Source of the DNA: an uncultured Ulvibacter sp.
Lineage (GTDB): Bacteria; Bacteroidota; Bacteroidia; Flavobacteriales; Flavobacteriaceae
Direction: 5' to 3'
Length of the DNA stretch: 64,000 nt
Assembly: GCA_943789105.1 (NCBI GenBank)
Contig: CALSSW010000001.1
Span: 1 to 64,000, forward strand
Shown here: piece after piece, positions 51,621 through 61,901 of the stretch
How positions within the stretch are numbered: the stretch's first letter is position 1
Layout of the letters: each line of letters opens with the position of its first letter
Program-made: the position numbers and the translations under genes
Notes under the pieces: model-generated
The model's input: only the letters and a program-made list of their open reading frames with translations
Told to the model about the DNA's origin: nothing
Database searches by the model: none

Positions 51621-53375
51621 TTATTGTTGAAGGTCTAGTTTTAGGTGTAGCTCTGTAAGTTGAGTGTCATCTAGGGGGGCAGGGGCATCAATCATCACAT
51701 CACGACCACTATTGTTTTTTGGAAAGGCTATAAAATCGCGAATGGTTTCTTGACCTCCAAGAATTGCAACTAGCCTATCTAGACCAAAAGCAATACCTCC
51801 ATGAGGTGGCGCACCATATTCAAAGGCATCCATCAAAAATCCAAACTGTGCCTTGGCCTCTTGCTCACTAAAGCCTAAATGTTTTAACATAGTGGCTTGG
51901 GTTTGCTTGTCATGAATACGGATAGAACCTCCACCAATTTCATTTCCGTTTAATACTAGGTCATAGGCATTCGCTTTTACCTCTCCGGGGCTTGTTTCTA
52001 GAAGTTCCATCTGCCCAGGTTTTGGAGATGTAAAAGGATGGTGCATGGCATGGTAGTTTCCTGTTTGCTCATCTAGTTCTAACAGCGGGAAATCAACAAC
52101 CCACAAGGGTGCAAACTCATCTGGCTTTCTGAGACCTAATCTTTCAGCCAGTTCCATACGAAGGGCACTTAATTGTGCGCGTACCTTATTGGTTTGACCA
52201 GAGAGCACACAAATTAAATCCCCAGGTTTTCCGCCAGTAGTTTCTGCCCATTTAGCTAAATCTTCTTGGTCATAAAACTTATCTACAGAAGATTTAAAGC
52301 TGCCATCGTCATTACAACGGCAATACACCATACCAAGGGCTCCTATTTGTGGCCGTCTTACCCAGTCAATTAATTTGTCAATTTCTTTTCGTGTAAAACT
52401 ATTTGCTCCCGGGACGGCAATACCAACTACTAATTCTGCAGTGTTAAAGACGTTAAATTCTTTGTGTTTTACAACTTGGTTTAACTCTCCAAATTCCATT
52501 GCAAAACGTATGTCTGGTTTGTCATTTCCATACAAACGCATGGCATCATCGTACTGCATTCTTGGAAATGCCCCAACACTTACTCCATTTATTTCTTTTA
52601 GTAAATGGCGGGTCAATCCTTCAAAGGTGTTAAGAATATCTTCTTGTTCCACAAAAGCCATTTCACAATCTATTTGTGTAAACTCAGGCTGTCTATCTGC
52701 CCGTAAATCTTCATCTCTAAAGCATTTTACAATTTGGAAGTATTTGTCTAAACCTCCCACCATAAGTAGTTGCTTGAATGTTTGGGGTGATTGTGGTAAT
52801 GCGTAAAATTGTCCTTGGTTCATTCTACTTGGCACAACAAAATCACGCGCACCCTCTGGCGTAGATTTAATCAAATAGGGTGTTTCTACATCTACAAACC
52901 CTTGTCCAGATAAGTAATTGCGTACTGCCATAGACACTTTGTGCCTAAAGATAAGATTTTCGCGCACTGGATTTCTTCTTATATCCAGATAGCGGTATTT
53001 CATGCGCAGGTCCTCTCCACCATCTGTAGTGTCTTCAATAGTAAAAGGAGGAGTGAGTGAGGCGTTAAGAATTATAACTTTTGAAACTAAAATTTCTATA
53101 TCCCCCGTTGGCATGTTTGGGTTTTTAGATTCACGCTCTATTACAGTTCCCGAAATTTGAATAACAAACTCACGTCCAAGATTTTGAGCTTGCTGCATCA
53201 TGGATTTTTGTGTGCGCTGGGCATCAAAAATAAGTTGCGTCACACCATAGCGATCTCGAAGGTCTACCCAAACCATAAATCCTTTGTCTCGAGTTTTTTG
53301 CACCCAACCTGCAAGTGTTACTTCTTGTCCTACGTTCTGTGCCCTTAGTTGGCCATTAGTATGTGTTCTGTACAT
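51621..53375 (-). CDS. aspS: Aspartyl-tRNA synthetase
   Basis: [64 protein letters not shown]. Confidence 0.97.
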   Translation of the reverse strand: MYRTHTNGQLRAQNVGQEVTLAGWVQKTRDKGFMVWVDLRDRYGVTQLIFDAQRTQKSMMQQAQNLGREFVIQISGTVIERESKNPNMPTGDIEILVSKVIILNASLTPPFTIEDTTDGGEDLRMKYRYLDIRRNPVRENLIFRHKVSMAVRNYLSGQGFVDVETPYLIKSTPEGARDFVVPSRMNQGQFYALPQSPQTFKQLLMVGGLDKYFQIVKCFRDEDLRADRQPEFTQIDCEMAFVEQEDILNTFEGLTRHLLKEINGVSVGAFPRMQYDDAMRLYGNDKPDIRFAMEFGELNQVVKHKEFNVFNTAELVVGIAVPGANSFTRKEIDKLIDWVRRPQIGALGMVYCRCNDDGSFKSSVDKFYDQEDLAKWAETTGGKPGDLICVLSGQTNKVRAQLSALRMELAERLGLRKPDEFAPLWVVDFPLLELDEQTGNYHAMHHPFTSPKPGQMELLETSPGEVKANAYDLVLNGNEIGGGSIRIHDKQTQATMLKHLGFSEQEAKAQFGFLMDAFEYGAPPHGGIAFGLDRLVAILGGQETIRDFIAFPKNNSGRDVMIDAPAPLDDTQLTELHLKLDLQQ

Positions 53376-53639
53376 GCGTGTTTGTTTTATATCTTTTAAC
53401 AAAAGATGTATGCAAATTTAATAAGTTCTTTGATATTGACCCTCCTTTTAAGGTATTTATAGCAATGCCAAAAACAACAAAAAGAAATAATTAAAAATTA
53501 ACATGTAAATTTCATGTTAATACAGCTTCTCTCTAGCTGTATACAGATGCAATCTTTTTCTCAGATGGGCAATAAAAGCAGTTAAAATAATGCTTTATAA
53601 CTTACATAGCCATATATTTACATAGTAATTTTGGATTAT

Positions 53640-53768
53640 AGTGTACCGTAAGAACCAAGATTAACCAATAGAAGTATTGGGCACGTATGCCAAAATGATG
53701 TTTTTTGTTTCTTACACGTAGTTTTCAATTATACAAAGTCGCCTGTAGCAGTACAGGCGACTTTTTTT
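53640..53768 (+). ncRNA. Candidate orphan small RNA ending in a strong intrinsic terminator
   Basis: Plus-strand TAATTTTG (53626-53633) promoter-like box; hairpins CCAATA-GAAG-TATTGG (53665-53680) and GTAAGAA/TTCTTAC; terminator AAAGTCGCCTGTA-GCAG-TACAGGCGACTTT + T7; both flanking genes are on the minus strand. Confidence 0.5.
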
Positions 53769-53812
53769 AAAATACGGGTCCAATGTATTGAGGTTTCCTT
53801 TTTAACACCTTT

Positions 53813-56800
53813 TTATTGAAGTTTAGTTGGGTTTCGTTCCGCGATAAATACAGCAATTTTCATTTTGAGTCGAGTAGCAAAATAAAATAGGATGGGAACA
53901 ATAATTAATGTCAAAAATGTGGCAATAATTAAACCATATATTACTGTCCAGGCTAAAGGCCCCCAGAAAATCACATTATCTCCTCCCATGTAAATATTAG
54001 CGTCAAAGTCACTAAATAAAGTAAAGAAATTTATATTTAAGCCAATGGCCAATGGTATGAGCCCTAAAACAGTAGTAATTGCTGTTAACAATACAGGGCG
54101 TAATCTTGCCTTACCTGCTTGTATGATACACTCTAGTAGGTCGTCTTTCTCTAGATATTTATTAGTGTCTAAATTCAGGGTGTTTTTCTTTCTATCGATA
54201 AGCAGCTGGGTATAATCTAACAAAACAACACCATTATTAACAACAATACCAGCAAGGGATATAATACCCATCATGGTCATGATAATAACAAATGGAGCTC
54301 CAGAAATCACAATGCCTCCAAAGACACCAATAAAGCTAAGGAATATAGCCATCATGATAATAAATGGTTTAGAGACAGAATTAAATTGAAAAATTAATAT
54401 CAGAAAAATTAAGCCCAAGCCACTAAAAAAAGCGCCCATTAAAAAGGCCTGTTCTTTATTTTGTTTTTCTAGTTGCCCTGTGTAATCAATTTTTACACTA
54501 TCTGGTATTCCTTCAATGTTAAGCATTTCATCTTTTACCAGTGCAACTGCAGCACCTGCATCTGTATATCCCGGAGATAATGCAGAATACAGCGTTACAA
54601 TTCTTTTAGATTGTTTGTGCTTTATGGCACTAAACCCAGACTTGTTTTTTTGAGAGGCAACTGTTGACACAGGTATTTCACGCAGTTTTCCGGTGGCAGT
54701 TCTAAAGGTAATCGTTTGATTAAACAGGGCACTTGAGTTGTAACGGCTTGCCTTGTTAAAACGAATATATATATCATAATCTTCTCCGTCTTCTTTGTAC
54801 ACCCCTGCCTTGGCGCCAAATAAAGAGTTGCGCAATTGTTGGCCTATTTGCCCAGCATTGACCCCTAACTCTCCTGCTTTTTCTCTGTCAATGATCACCT
54901 GCATTGCTGGTTTGTCTTTGTTGACATCTATCTTTAGCTCATCTATGGCAGCTATGTTTTTGGTGTTTAAAAAAGCACGCATTTTTTCTGCAGCAGTGAT
55001 TAGCTCATTATAGTCATTGCCAGAGAGCTCTATGTTTACTGGTGCTCCTTGCGGTGGTCCATTAGAGTCTTTCTCTACAGAGATGATAATGCCGGGATAA
55101 ATACCCTTTAAATCTTCTTGTACTTTTTTGCGCAATACCTCACTGTCTTCTCCACGGCGGTATTTATACTCTCTCATGGAGGCTGTTATTTTTCCTTTAT
55201 GAGGCATTTCTGCTGCAGACCCGCCATCCGTTTGGGGGTTTCCTGCACCTTCTCCAACCTGAGATACGGCACTCTCTACCAAATAATTAAATCCTCCATC
55301 TGTGTACTGATCACTATTTATAGTATTGTATACACGCTTTTCAATTTCTTTGGTAATCGCATTTGTTTTTTCAATTGAAGTTCCTTGGGGATATTCTAGA
55401 TATACTATAATTTGATTGGGTGTGTTGTCTGGAAAAAATTCAATTTTTGTTCTTTGGTTTGAAACTGAAATTCCAAATGCTGCAAAAGCTCCAAATAGCA
55501 TTACAAAAGTAAATCCAATAATAAAATAAGGTCTTGCACCTTTAAAGGCTATTGTTAGGTTTTTTTTGTACCAATTCTCTAATCTAGTAAGGACCTTGGT
55601 CTGAAATGTGTTGGCAAGTTTGCGCAGGATTAAACGATACACCCACAACATAATGGCAGTAAATATCATTAGGCTTCCAAGACCGCTATAAGCGCCTCCA
55701 AATGCCATAATAAATGTTCCAATACCCACCATAATTGCTGAAATGGCAATAATATTTTTTAAAGGCATGTCTTTGTCTTGGATAGACATAAACTGAGACA
55801 CCAGCACCGAGTTAAAGAATATGGCAACAAATAACGAGGACCCTAACACCACAGACAGCGTGATAGGGAAGTAAATCATAAATTGCCCCATTAGCCCCGG
55901 CCATAGCCCTAGGGGTATAAATGCAGCGACTGTTGTTGCTGTAGAAATAATAATAGGAAATGCAATTTCTCCAATTCCTTTTTTAGCAGCATCTAAACGG
56001 CTAAGACCTTCTTCGTCCATTAACCGGTATACGTTTTCTACAACTACAATACCATTATCAACCAACATACCAAGGCCCATTATGAGTCCAAAAAGAATCA
56101 TGGTATTTAATGTGTATCCCATCCAACCCAATATCATTAACGACATAAACATAGACATGGGTATTGCAAAACCAACAAATAGCGCATTTTTAAAACCAAG
56201 GAAAAACATCAATACCGTTACCACCAAGATGATTCCGAAAATAATATTATTCACCAAATCATCTACCTGTCCAATTGTTTTTGATGATTGATCATTGGTG
56301 ATGTTTACCTGCAGGTTTGATGGAAACACATTGGCCTGTGTTTGTGCCACAATTTTTTCTATTTTTTCGGCCGCAGCAACCATGTTTTTACCAGATCTTT
56401 TCTTAACATCTAGCATAACCACTTGGTTACCGTATTCTCTGGCAAAGGTGGTTCTGTCTTTCTCCTTAAAACTTACAGTAGCCACATCTTTTAGATAGAC
56501 TATGTCTCCATTTTCTGACTTTACAACAAAATTTTCTAATTCTTTGGGGTTTTCTATTTCGCCTAAAATTCTGATGGTTCTGCGCTGTCCGCTGGTTTTA
56601 AAATTACCTGCAGACATGGTGGTGTTACCATTAGATACGGCACCTTGAATATCACTAAAACTAACAGAAGAGGCCATCATTTTATAAATGTCTACAGCAA
56701 CTTCTACTTCTTTTTCTTGAGCTCCACGAATATCAACTTGCTTTATTTCTTCTAGATTTTCAATTTCATCTTGTAGGTATTCTGCAAATTCTTTTAATTT

Positions 56801-57301
56801 TTCTACTGGATAATCACCCGAAATATTGATGTTTAAAATGGGCATTTCTTCGCTCATACTGAGCTCAAAAATAGTAGGCTCTACTTTTGCGCCATTAAAA
56901 GTAGGCCAATCCTCATTGGAGGTTTGGGTGTCTATCTCATCTTTAACTTTTTGTTTTGCTTGGTCTACAGAAATACCTTCATCAAACTCAACTATTACCA
57001 TAGAGTAATCTTCTTGGGAGGTGGAGGTTATTTCTACTACATTGCTTACTGTTTTTAATTTATCCTCTAATGGGTCTGTGATAAGTTTTTCAATGTCCTC
57101 TGCGGTATTTCCAGGATACACAGAGCTAATGTAAATTTTTGTTTCTCTAATTTCTGGGAAGTTTTCACGCGGCATATTATTGTATGCGCTTGATCCTAAA
57201 AATAACACCAATACCATTGCCATATAAATGGTTGTTTTGTTATTAATGGCCCAAGATGAAAGTTTAAACTCTTTCTCGGTATTTTTTTTATGCTTTGCCA
57301 T
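53813..57301 (-). CDS. RND family efflux permease
   Basis: 1162 aa; GLIMGLGMLVDNGIVVVENVYRLMDEEG; second TM set MGIISLAGIVVNNGVVLLDY. Confidence 0.95.
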   Translation of the reverse strand: MAKHKKNTEKEFKLSSWAINNKTTIYMAMVLVLFLGSSAYNNMPRENFPEIRETKIYISSVYPGNTAEDIEKLITDPLEDKLKTVSNVVEITSTSQEDYSMVIVEFDEGISVDQAKQKVKDEIDTQTSNEDWPTFNGAKVEPTIFELSMSEEMPILNINISGDYPVEKLKEFAEYLQDEIENLEEIKQVDIRGAQEKEVEVAVDIYKMMASSVSFSDIQGAVSNGNTTMSAGNFKTSGQRRTIRILGEIENPKELENFVVKSENGDIVYLKDVATVSFKEKDRTTFAREYGNQVVMLDVKKRSGKNMVAAAEKIEKIVAQTQANVFPSNLQVNITNDQSSKTIGQVDDLVNNIIFGIILVVTVLMFFLGFKNALFVGFAIPMSMFMSLMILGWMGYTLNTMILFGLIMGLGMLVDNGIVVVENVYRLMDEEGLSRLDAAKKGIGEIAFPIIISTATTVAAFIPLGLWPGLMGQFMIYFPITLSVVLGSSLFVAIFFNSVLVSQFMSIQDKDMPLKNIIAISAIMVGIGTFIMAFGGAYSGLGSLMIFTAIMLWVYRLILRKLANTFQTKVLTRLENWYKKNLTIAFKGARPYFIIGFTFVMLFGAFAAFGISVSNQRTKIEFFPDNTPNQIIVYLEYPQGTSIEKTNAITKEIEKRVYNTINSDQYTDGGFNYLVESAVSQVGEGAGNPQTDGGSAAEMPHKGKITASMREYKYRRGEDSEVLRKKVQEDLKGIYPGIIISVEKDSNGPPQGAPVNIELSGNDYNELITAAEKMRAFLNTKNIAAIDELKIDVNKDKPAMQVIIDREKAGELGVNAGQIGQQLRNSLFGAKAGVYKEDGEDYDIYIRFNKASRYNSSALFNQTITFRTATGKLREIPVSTVASQKNKSGFSAIKHKQSKRIVTLYSALSPGYTDAGAAVALVKDEMLNIEGIPDSVKIDYTGQLEKQNKEQAFLMGAFFSGLGLIFLILIFQFNSVSKPFIIMMAIFLSFIGVFGGIVISGAPFVIIMTMMGIISLAGIVVNNGVVLLDYTQLLIDRKKNTLNLDTNKYLEKDDLLECIIQAGKARLRPVLLTAITTVLGLIPLAIGLNINFFTLFSDFDANIYMGGDNVIFWGPLAWTVIYGLIIATFLTLIIVPILFYFATRLKMKIAVFIAERNPTKLQ

Positions 57302-57313
57302 AGTTATTACAAA

Positions 57314-58481
57314 TTAGTAGGTAATGATTTTTACTGGCTGCTCATCTTTTACGCTACGAGCTCCCTCTTCAATAATTTGATCTCCGTCCTTCAGGCCAGA
57401 CAAGACCTCGATGCTATTTCCTTGTTTTTTTCCTGTTTCAATAATCACACGACTAGCCACCGCTTTGTCTTGATTTATTTGTTTTAAGATATAGATATAT
57501 TGTTCTCCCTGTGCATTTTCTGAAATAATACTTTGTGGTATTACAATAGCATTTTTGTTTGTGTAGTCGTTAATTTTTAATCGTGCAGTTAAATTTGGCT
57601 TGATATTGTTTTTCCTATTTTTTAGGTCTATTTCTGCCTTAAATGTCCTGTTGTTGGGATTTATAAAACTTCCTGTTTGGCTTATTGTTGTATCGAAGGT
57701 TTCTCCTAGTACTGCAAAGGAAACCTCAACTTGTTTTCCTACTGTGACACTGGTTATATATGTTTCTGGCACATCAGCCTTCACGTACATATTCTCTAAA
57801 CTCACAATTCTAAATATTGCTGTTAGTCCCGTGGCTACTACATTTCCTTTCTCTGTAATAATATCATCAATAGTACCAGAGAAGGGAGCCTTAATACTTG
57901 CTTTGGCTACTTGTTGTTGCATAGCGTTAACTGCTTTTACTTGTCCATCATAGAGCCGTCTTAGCCTGTAGGTATTGTATTTCGCTACCAATGTTTTGAT
58001 TCCATAGGCGCTCCTGTCTCTCAAAAGTTGTTTTGGCAAGTGCCTTCTGTACCTGCATTTGGGCCAATGATTGGCTCATACCACCATCATCTATAGTGGC
58101 AAGAAGCTGTCCTTTTTTCACGCGTTGGCCTTTTTTTACATGTACGTTCTTTAAGATACCACCCATTTCTGGGGTGATTAGAATGTTTTGGTCTGTTTCT
58201 ACACTTCCTTGCAATTCAACATAATGCTTGAAAACCGTCTTACTTGCTGCAAAAGAGGTTATTAAAGGCATGTTTTTTTCTGGATTTAATGCTGTCAGAG
58301 CCTTATCTAAGGCTTTTATTTGGCTGTTTGCTTCTTGCTGCTGTAGTACTATTTTGTCACGTCTTTTTTGAATTGCATCCACATTTTCAGAAGCAATTAT
58401 CTCTTGGGTTGTTTCTTGTTTTTGGTCTGCGCAGCCTGTAAGTAAAATTGTTATGGCCAGTAGTGTAATTATATTTTTCAT
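57314..58481 (-). pseudogene. HlyD-like RND periplasmic adaptor subunit with one extra nucleotide
   Basis: ORFs 57948..58481 and 57314..58039 join at ...EIQYLQAKTA[+1]YDGQVKAVNAMQQQVAKASIKAPFSGTIDD; lipobox LLTGC; 1168 nt = 3n+1. Confidence 0.85.
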
Positions 58482-58505
58482 AATTGATTGTATTGCTTTT
58501 TGATC

Positions 58506-59942
58506 TTAGTATTTGTTTTTAATCTCTTCTACAGACATCCTTAAATTTGGGGTATTTAAAACCGTTTCCATTTCTGCTTTGGCATTTATTATTTCTACCA
58601 TAGCATTCAAGTGTTGTTGTTGTACCCTAAATAATTGGCTTTGAGCTTGTCTTAAATCAAAACTTGTTGCCAAACCTTCTTTAAATTTTACCTGATTTTT
58701 ATGTTCAATGCTTCTAGCCAAGACAAGGTTTTTTTGAGTGTTTTGATAACGCTCTAGACTATACTGATAGTTGCTTTTTGCTCTTTCAAAGTCTAGTTTT
58801 ACACGCTGGATTGTTTGATCAAAATCTGTTTTTGCTTGATCTAGGGCTATTTTTGCTTGTTGGTTTCTAGCATTTCTCAAGCCACTAGAGAAAACCGGAA
58901 CATTTAAAGTTATTCCAAAAGCAGAAGATTGATACCAGTTTTGATTACTACTGAAAAAATCAAACTGATTTCCAAAGCCTGTACTCCCATAATCGATAAA
59001 ACCATTTAAAGAAGGCATGCCTTGGCTTTGTTCAAGTTTTAATTCTATCACGCGCTGGTTGGTGAGGTTTTCTGCAAGTTTATAGTCCAGGTTTTTTTCG
59101 ATTTCCAAGGTGTTGTCCAAAAGGACCAAAGAAATATTATCAGCGGTGAGCCCTTCAAGGGTATTGGTTAACACCACTTTTTTATCTACACTAATACCTA
59201 AGGTTAGATTTAATAATTGTTTTGCAATATTAAAAGACCTTTGTGCATTACTTAATTGTGTTTTCTCATCCAATAGTGTAATCTCTAACTGCTGTATAGC
59301 TTGTTGTTCTATAAGGCCGTTTTCATAGACCTTTGTTGCCTCAAAGAGGTTTTCTTCTACATTAGCAATGTTGTTTTTTGTAATCGTTATAAACGCATCT
59401 GCCACTAGCACATTTGCATAGGCCTCGATAACTTGTTTTCTTACCTCTAGGTTTGTTTTTTCGTTTAAATTTTCATTAAAACTAAGGAGCGATTTTACAC
59501 CTTCAAGTGCAAACAAGTAGCTTCCGTCAAAAATAAGTTGGGTAAGGGTGGCAGAGGCTCCTAAATTTTGTTTTGTCCCGAAAACTATAGGAACAAAACC
59601 CTCAGGCGCAATGGGTGTCCCCGTGGCTTGTATACCAAAAAACTCCTCAACGGTGTTTATCACACTGGTAGTGTTGTCAAAGGCTGCAGCAGGCAGTAAT
59701 GAAACTCGTTGGCTTAGGTTATTTTGGTAAGAAAAATTAGCATCTATTTGTGGCAGCCCCATTGCTGTGGCTTCCCATTTTCTTTTTAACACCTTAGAGA
59801 TCTCTCTTCTAGAATTAATGGTTGCATAACTACTATCAATTGCAAATGAGATGGCCTGTTGTAAAGAAAAAGAGTAGGATTTGTCTTGGGCAAATCCCTG
59901 TAGGCTTACTAGAGCGCATAGTATAATGATGTGTTTTTTCAT
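58506..59942 (-). CDS. TolC family outer membrane protein
   Basis: Signal peptide; repeated heptad-rich TolC-like domains, SLQQAISFAIDSSYATINSRREI. Confidence 0.92.
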   Translation of the reverse strand: MKKHIIILCALVSLQGFAQDKSYSFSLQQAISFAIDSSYATINSRREISKVLKRKWEATAMGLPQIDANFSYQNNLSQRVSLLPAAAFDNTTSVINTVEEFFGIQATGTPIAPEGFVPIVFGTKQNLGASATLTQLIFDGSYLFALEGVKSLLSFNENLNEKTNLEVRKQVIEAYANVLVADAFITITKNNIANVEENLFEATKVYENGLIEQQAIQQLEITLLDEKTQLSNAQRSFNIAKQLLNLTLGISVDKKVVLTNTLEGLTADNISLVLLDNTLEIEKNLDYKLAENLTNQRVIELKLEQSQGMPSLNGFIDYGSTGFGNQFDFFSSNQNWYQSSAFGITLNVPVFSSGLRNARNQQAKIALDQAKTDFDQTIQRVKLDFERAKSNYQYSLERYQNTQKNLVLARSIEHKNQVKFKEGLATSFDLRQAQSQLFRVQQQHLNAMVEIINAKAEMETVLNTPNLRMSVEEIKNKY

Positions 59943-60598
59943 TAGTCTTGGTTTGATTGTATCAGTTGGTTTAATATGTTTCTTCCCTTTGGCGTAACAA
60001 TGCCTCTAAGGTGATATTCTAGGTACATTTCATAGAGGGTTTCTCCCTCATACATGGTGTGTGGGAATAACGACTCTTCTTTAATGCCAGTAATTCCGTT
60101 AAAATATATTCTGGCTACAAATTGCACTTCAATATTTTTACGATATAGGTCCTGGTCTAAACCTTTGTTGAGGTTTTTAACAACACATTGTTGCATATAT
60201 CCAAATTGGCGTTTTTTTATATTATCATAAATAGAAGGGTAGTATTTTTGAAGTTGGTACCATGGAGATGCTTTTTCTTTCTGCATGTATTGCATCACTC
60301 TCTTTTTAATGGCGTACAATTCCTCAATCGGGTTTTGTCCCAAATCACAAATAGCATCAATATCTTCGCACACTACTTCAAATACATGGTCAGTAACAAC
60401 TGCTACAACTGTCTCTTTGTTACTAAAATGGGTGTAAATGGTTTTTTTAGAAATACCCATTTCTTTTGCAATGTCATCCATAGTAACACTCTTGAAACCA
60501 AGTTTCATGAAGAGTTCTGTAGCCTTAAGGATGATATTTTTTTTCATAATGCGATGGCAAATATACAAGGAAACTTCAGATACAAAAAAAGTTTCCAT
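59942..60598 (-). CDS. TetR/AcrR family transcriptional regulator
   Basis: ILKATELFMKLGFKSVTMDDIAKEMGISKKTIYTHFSNKETVV. Confidence 0.95.
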   Translation of the reverse strand: METFFVSEVSLYICHRIMKKNIILKATELFMKLGFKSVTMDDIAKEMGISKKTIYTHFSNKETVVAVVTDHVFEVVCEDIDAICDLGQNPIEELYAIKKRVMQYMQKEKASPWYQLQKYYPSIYDNIKKRQFGYMQQCVVKNLNKGLDQDLYRKNIEVQFVARIYFNGITGIKEESLFPHTMYEGETLYEMYLEYHLRGIVTPKGRNILNQLIQSNQD

Positions 60599-60733
60599 GG
60601 TTTAATCTTTTTTTAACACCTCATATTCTCTTTTTTAAAATGGGGTATCTTTTGTTAAAACCAGGTCATAAAAGATTGCGAACATCTCCCATTAATATCC
60701 AGTTAATCCTTATTTTTGAGGAAATTTTACAAC

Positions 60734-61705
60734 ATGGATATTTCAAAATATAGTGATGCCTTAGTTGCGCACCTGGCCAACAAGGTTGCAATAAAAGAGC
60801 CTGCATCATTGTATGAGCCTATCAAGTATATTCTTACTCTAGGAGGCAAGCGCTTGAGGCCAGTATTAACACTTATGAGTGCAGATTTTTTTGGAGGAAA
60901 TTACAAACAGGCCCTTGATGCCTCTCTTGCCGTAGAAATGTTTCATAATTTCTCGCTAGTTCATGATGATATTATGGACAATGCACCACTTAGAAGAGGC
61001 CACCAAACAGTACATGAGAAATGGGATGTCAATACGGGTATTTTATCCGGAGATGCCATGCTAATTTTAGCCTACCAACTTTTTGAAACCTACAGGCCAA
61101 AAGTGTTCACTCAATTGGCCGTTTTGTTTAGCAAGACAGCTCTAGAGGTTTGTGAGGGCCAGCAATATGATGTAGATTTTGAAACAAGAAATGATGTTAC
61201 CATTTCTGAGTATATTAAAATGATTGAATACAAAACGGCGGTTTTAATTGGCGCTTCTTTACAAATGGGTGCTATTATTGCCAATGCATCAGCGTCTTGC
61301 CAAGAAAAAATATATGCTTTTGGAAAAAATTTAGGCATCGCATTTCAATTACAGGATGACTACTTAGATGCCTTTGGAAACCCCTTGACTTTTGGAAAAC
61401 AAGTCGGAGGTGATATTATAGCCAATAAAAAAACATTTCTCTATTTAACGGCCTTACAAAAAAGCACTCCTTCTGGGGCCCAAGAATTATCTTCATTGTT
61501 TGCTACTATGCCCAAAGATCCTTCAGAGAAAATAACAGCTGTAAAAGAAATATTTGTCTGCTCAGGAGCTGCAAAAGCAACCGAAGATGAAATAGCTAGA
61601 TATACAAACACATCTATATCATTATTACAAGACATTAAAATTTCACAGCAACACAAAGACACTTTAAAGAGCTTTGCAGATTATTTAATGAATAGAAACG
61701 TCTAG
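60734..61705 (+). CDS. Polyprenyl synthetase (isoprenyl diphosphate synthase)
   Basis: GGKRLRPVLTLM, LVHDDIMDNAPLRRGHQTVH, QLQDDYLDAFG. Confidence 0.95.
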   Translation: MDISKYSDALVAHLANKVAIKEPASLYEPIKYILTLGGKRLRPVLTLMSADFFGGNYKQALDASLAVEMFHNFSLVHDDIMDNAPLRRGHQTVHEKWDVNTGILSGDAMLILAYQLFETYRPKVFTQLAVLFSKTALEVCEGQQYDVDFETRNDVTISEYIKMIEYKTAVLIGASLQMGAIIANASASCQEKIYAFGKNLGIAFQLQDDYLDAFGNPLTFGKQVGGDIIANKKTFLYLTALQKSTPSGAQELSSLFATMPKDPSEKITAVKEIFVCSGAAKATEDEIARYTNTSISLLQDIKISQQHKDTLKSFADYLMNRNV

Positions 61706-61901
61706 GTTTTTCTCTAGATAAAAATTCTTACAAAAGGAAAATACTTGCATTATAAAGTTAAAATTACTTGTTATTTTTTGATGGGTCATCATTAGAGATC
61801 GCTTATGACAATTAGTACCATAAATATACGATTTCCAAAGATGTATTTTTAGGTATTTGTTGTATTTTTGCCTTGTTTTAAAACATCGCAGGATTCCAAT
61901 T

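Noticed and set aside
53640-53768. 6S RNA (ssrS) identity for the orphan RNA
   Set aside because: Predicted transcript (~130 nt) is shorter than typical 6S RNA and no clear central-bubble hairpin could be drawn; left as an unassigned candidate.
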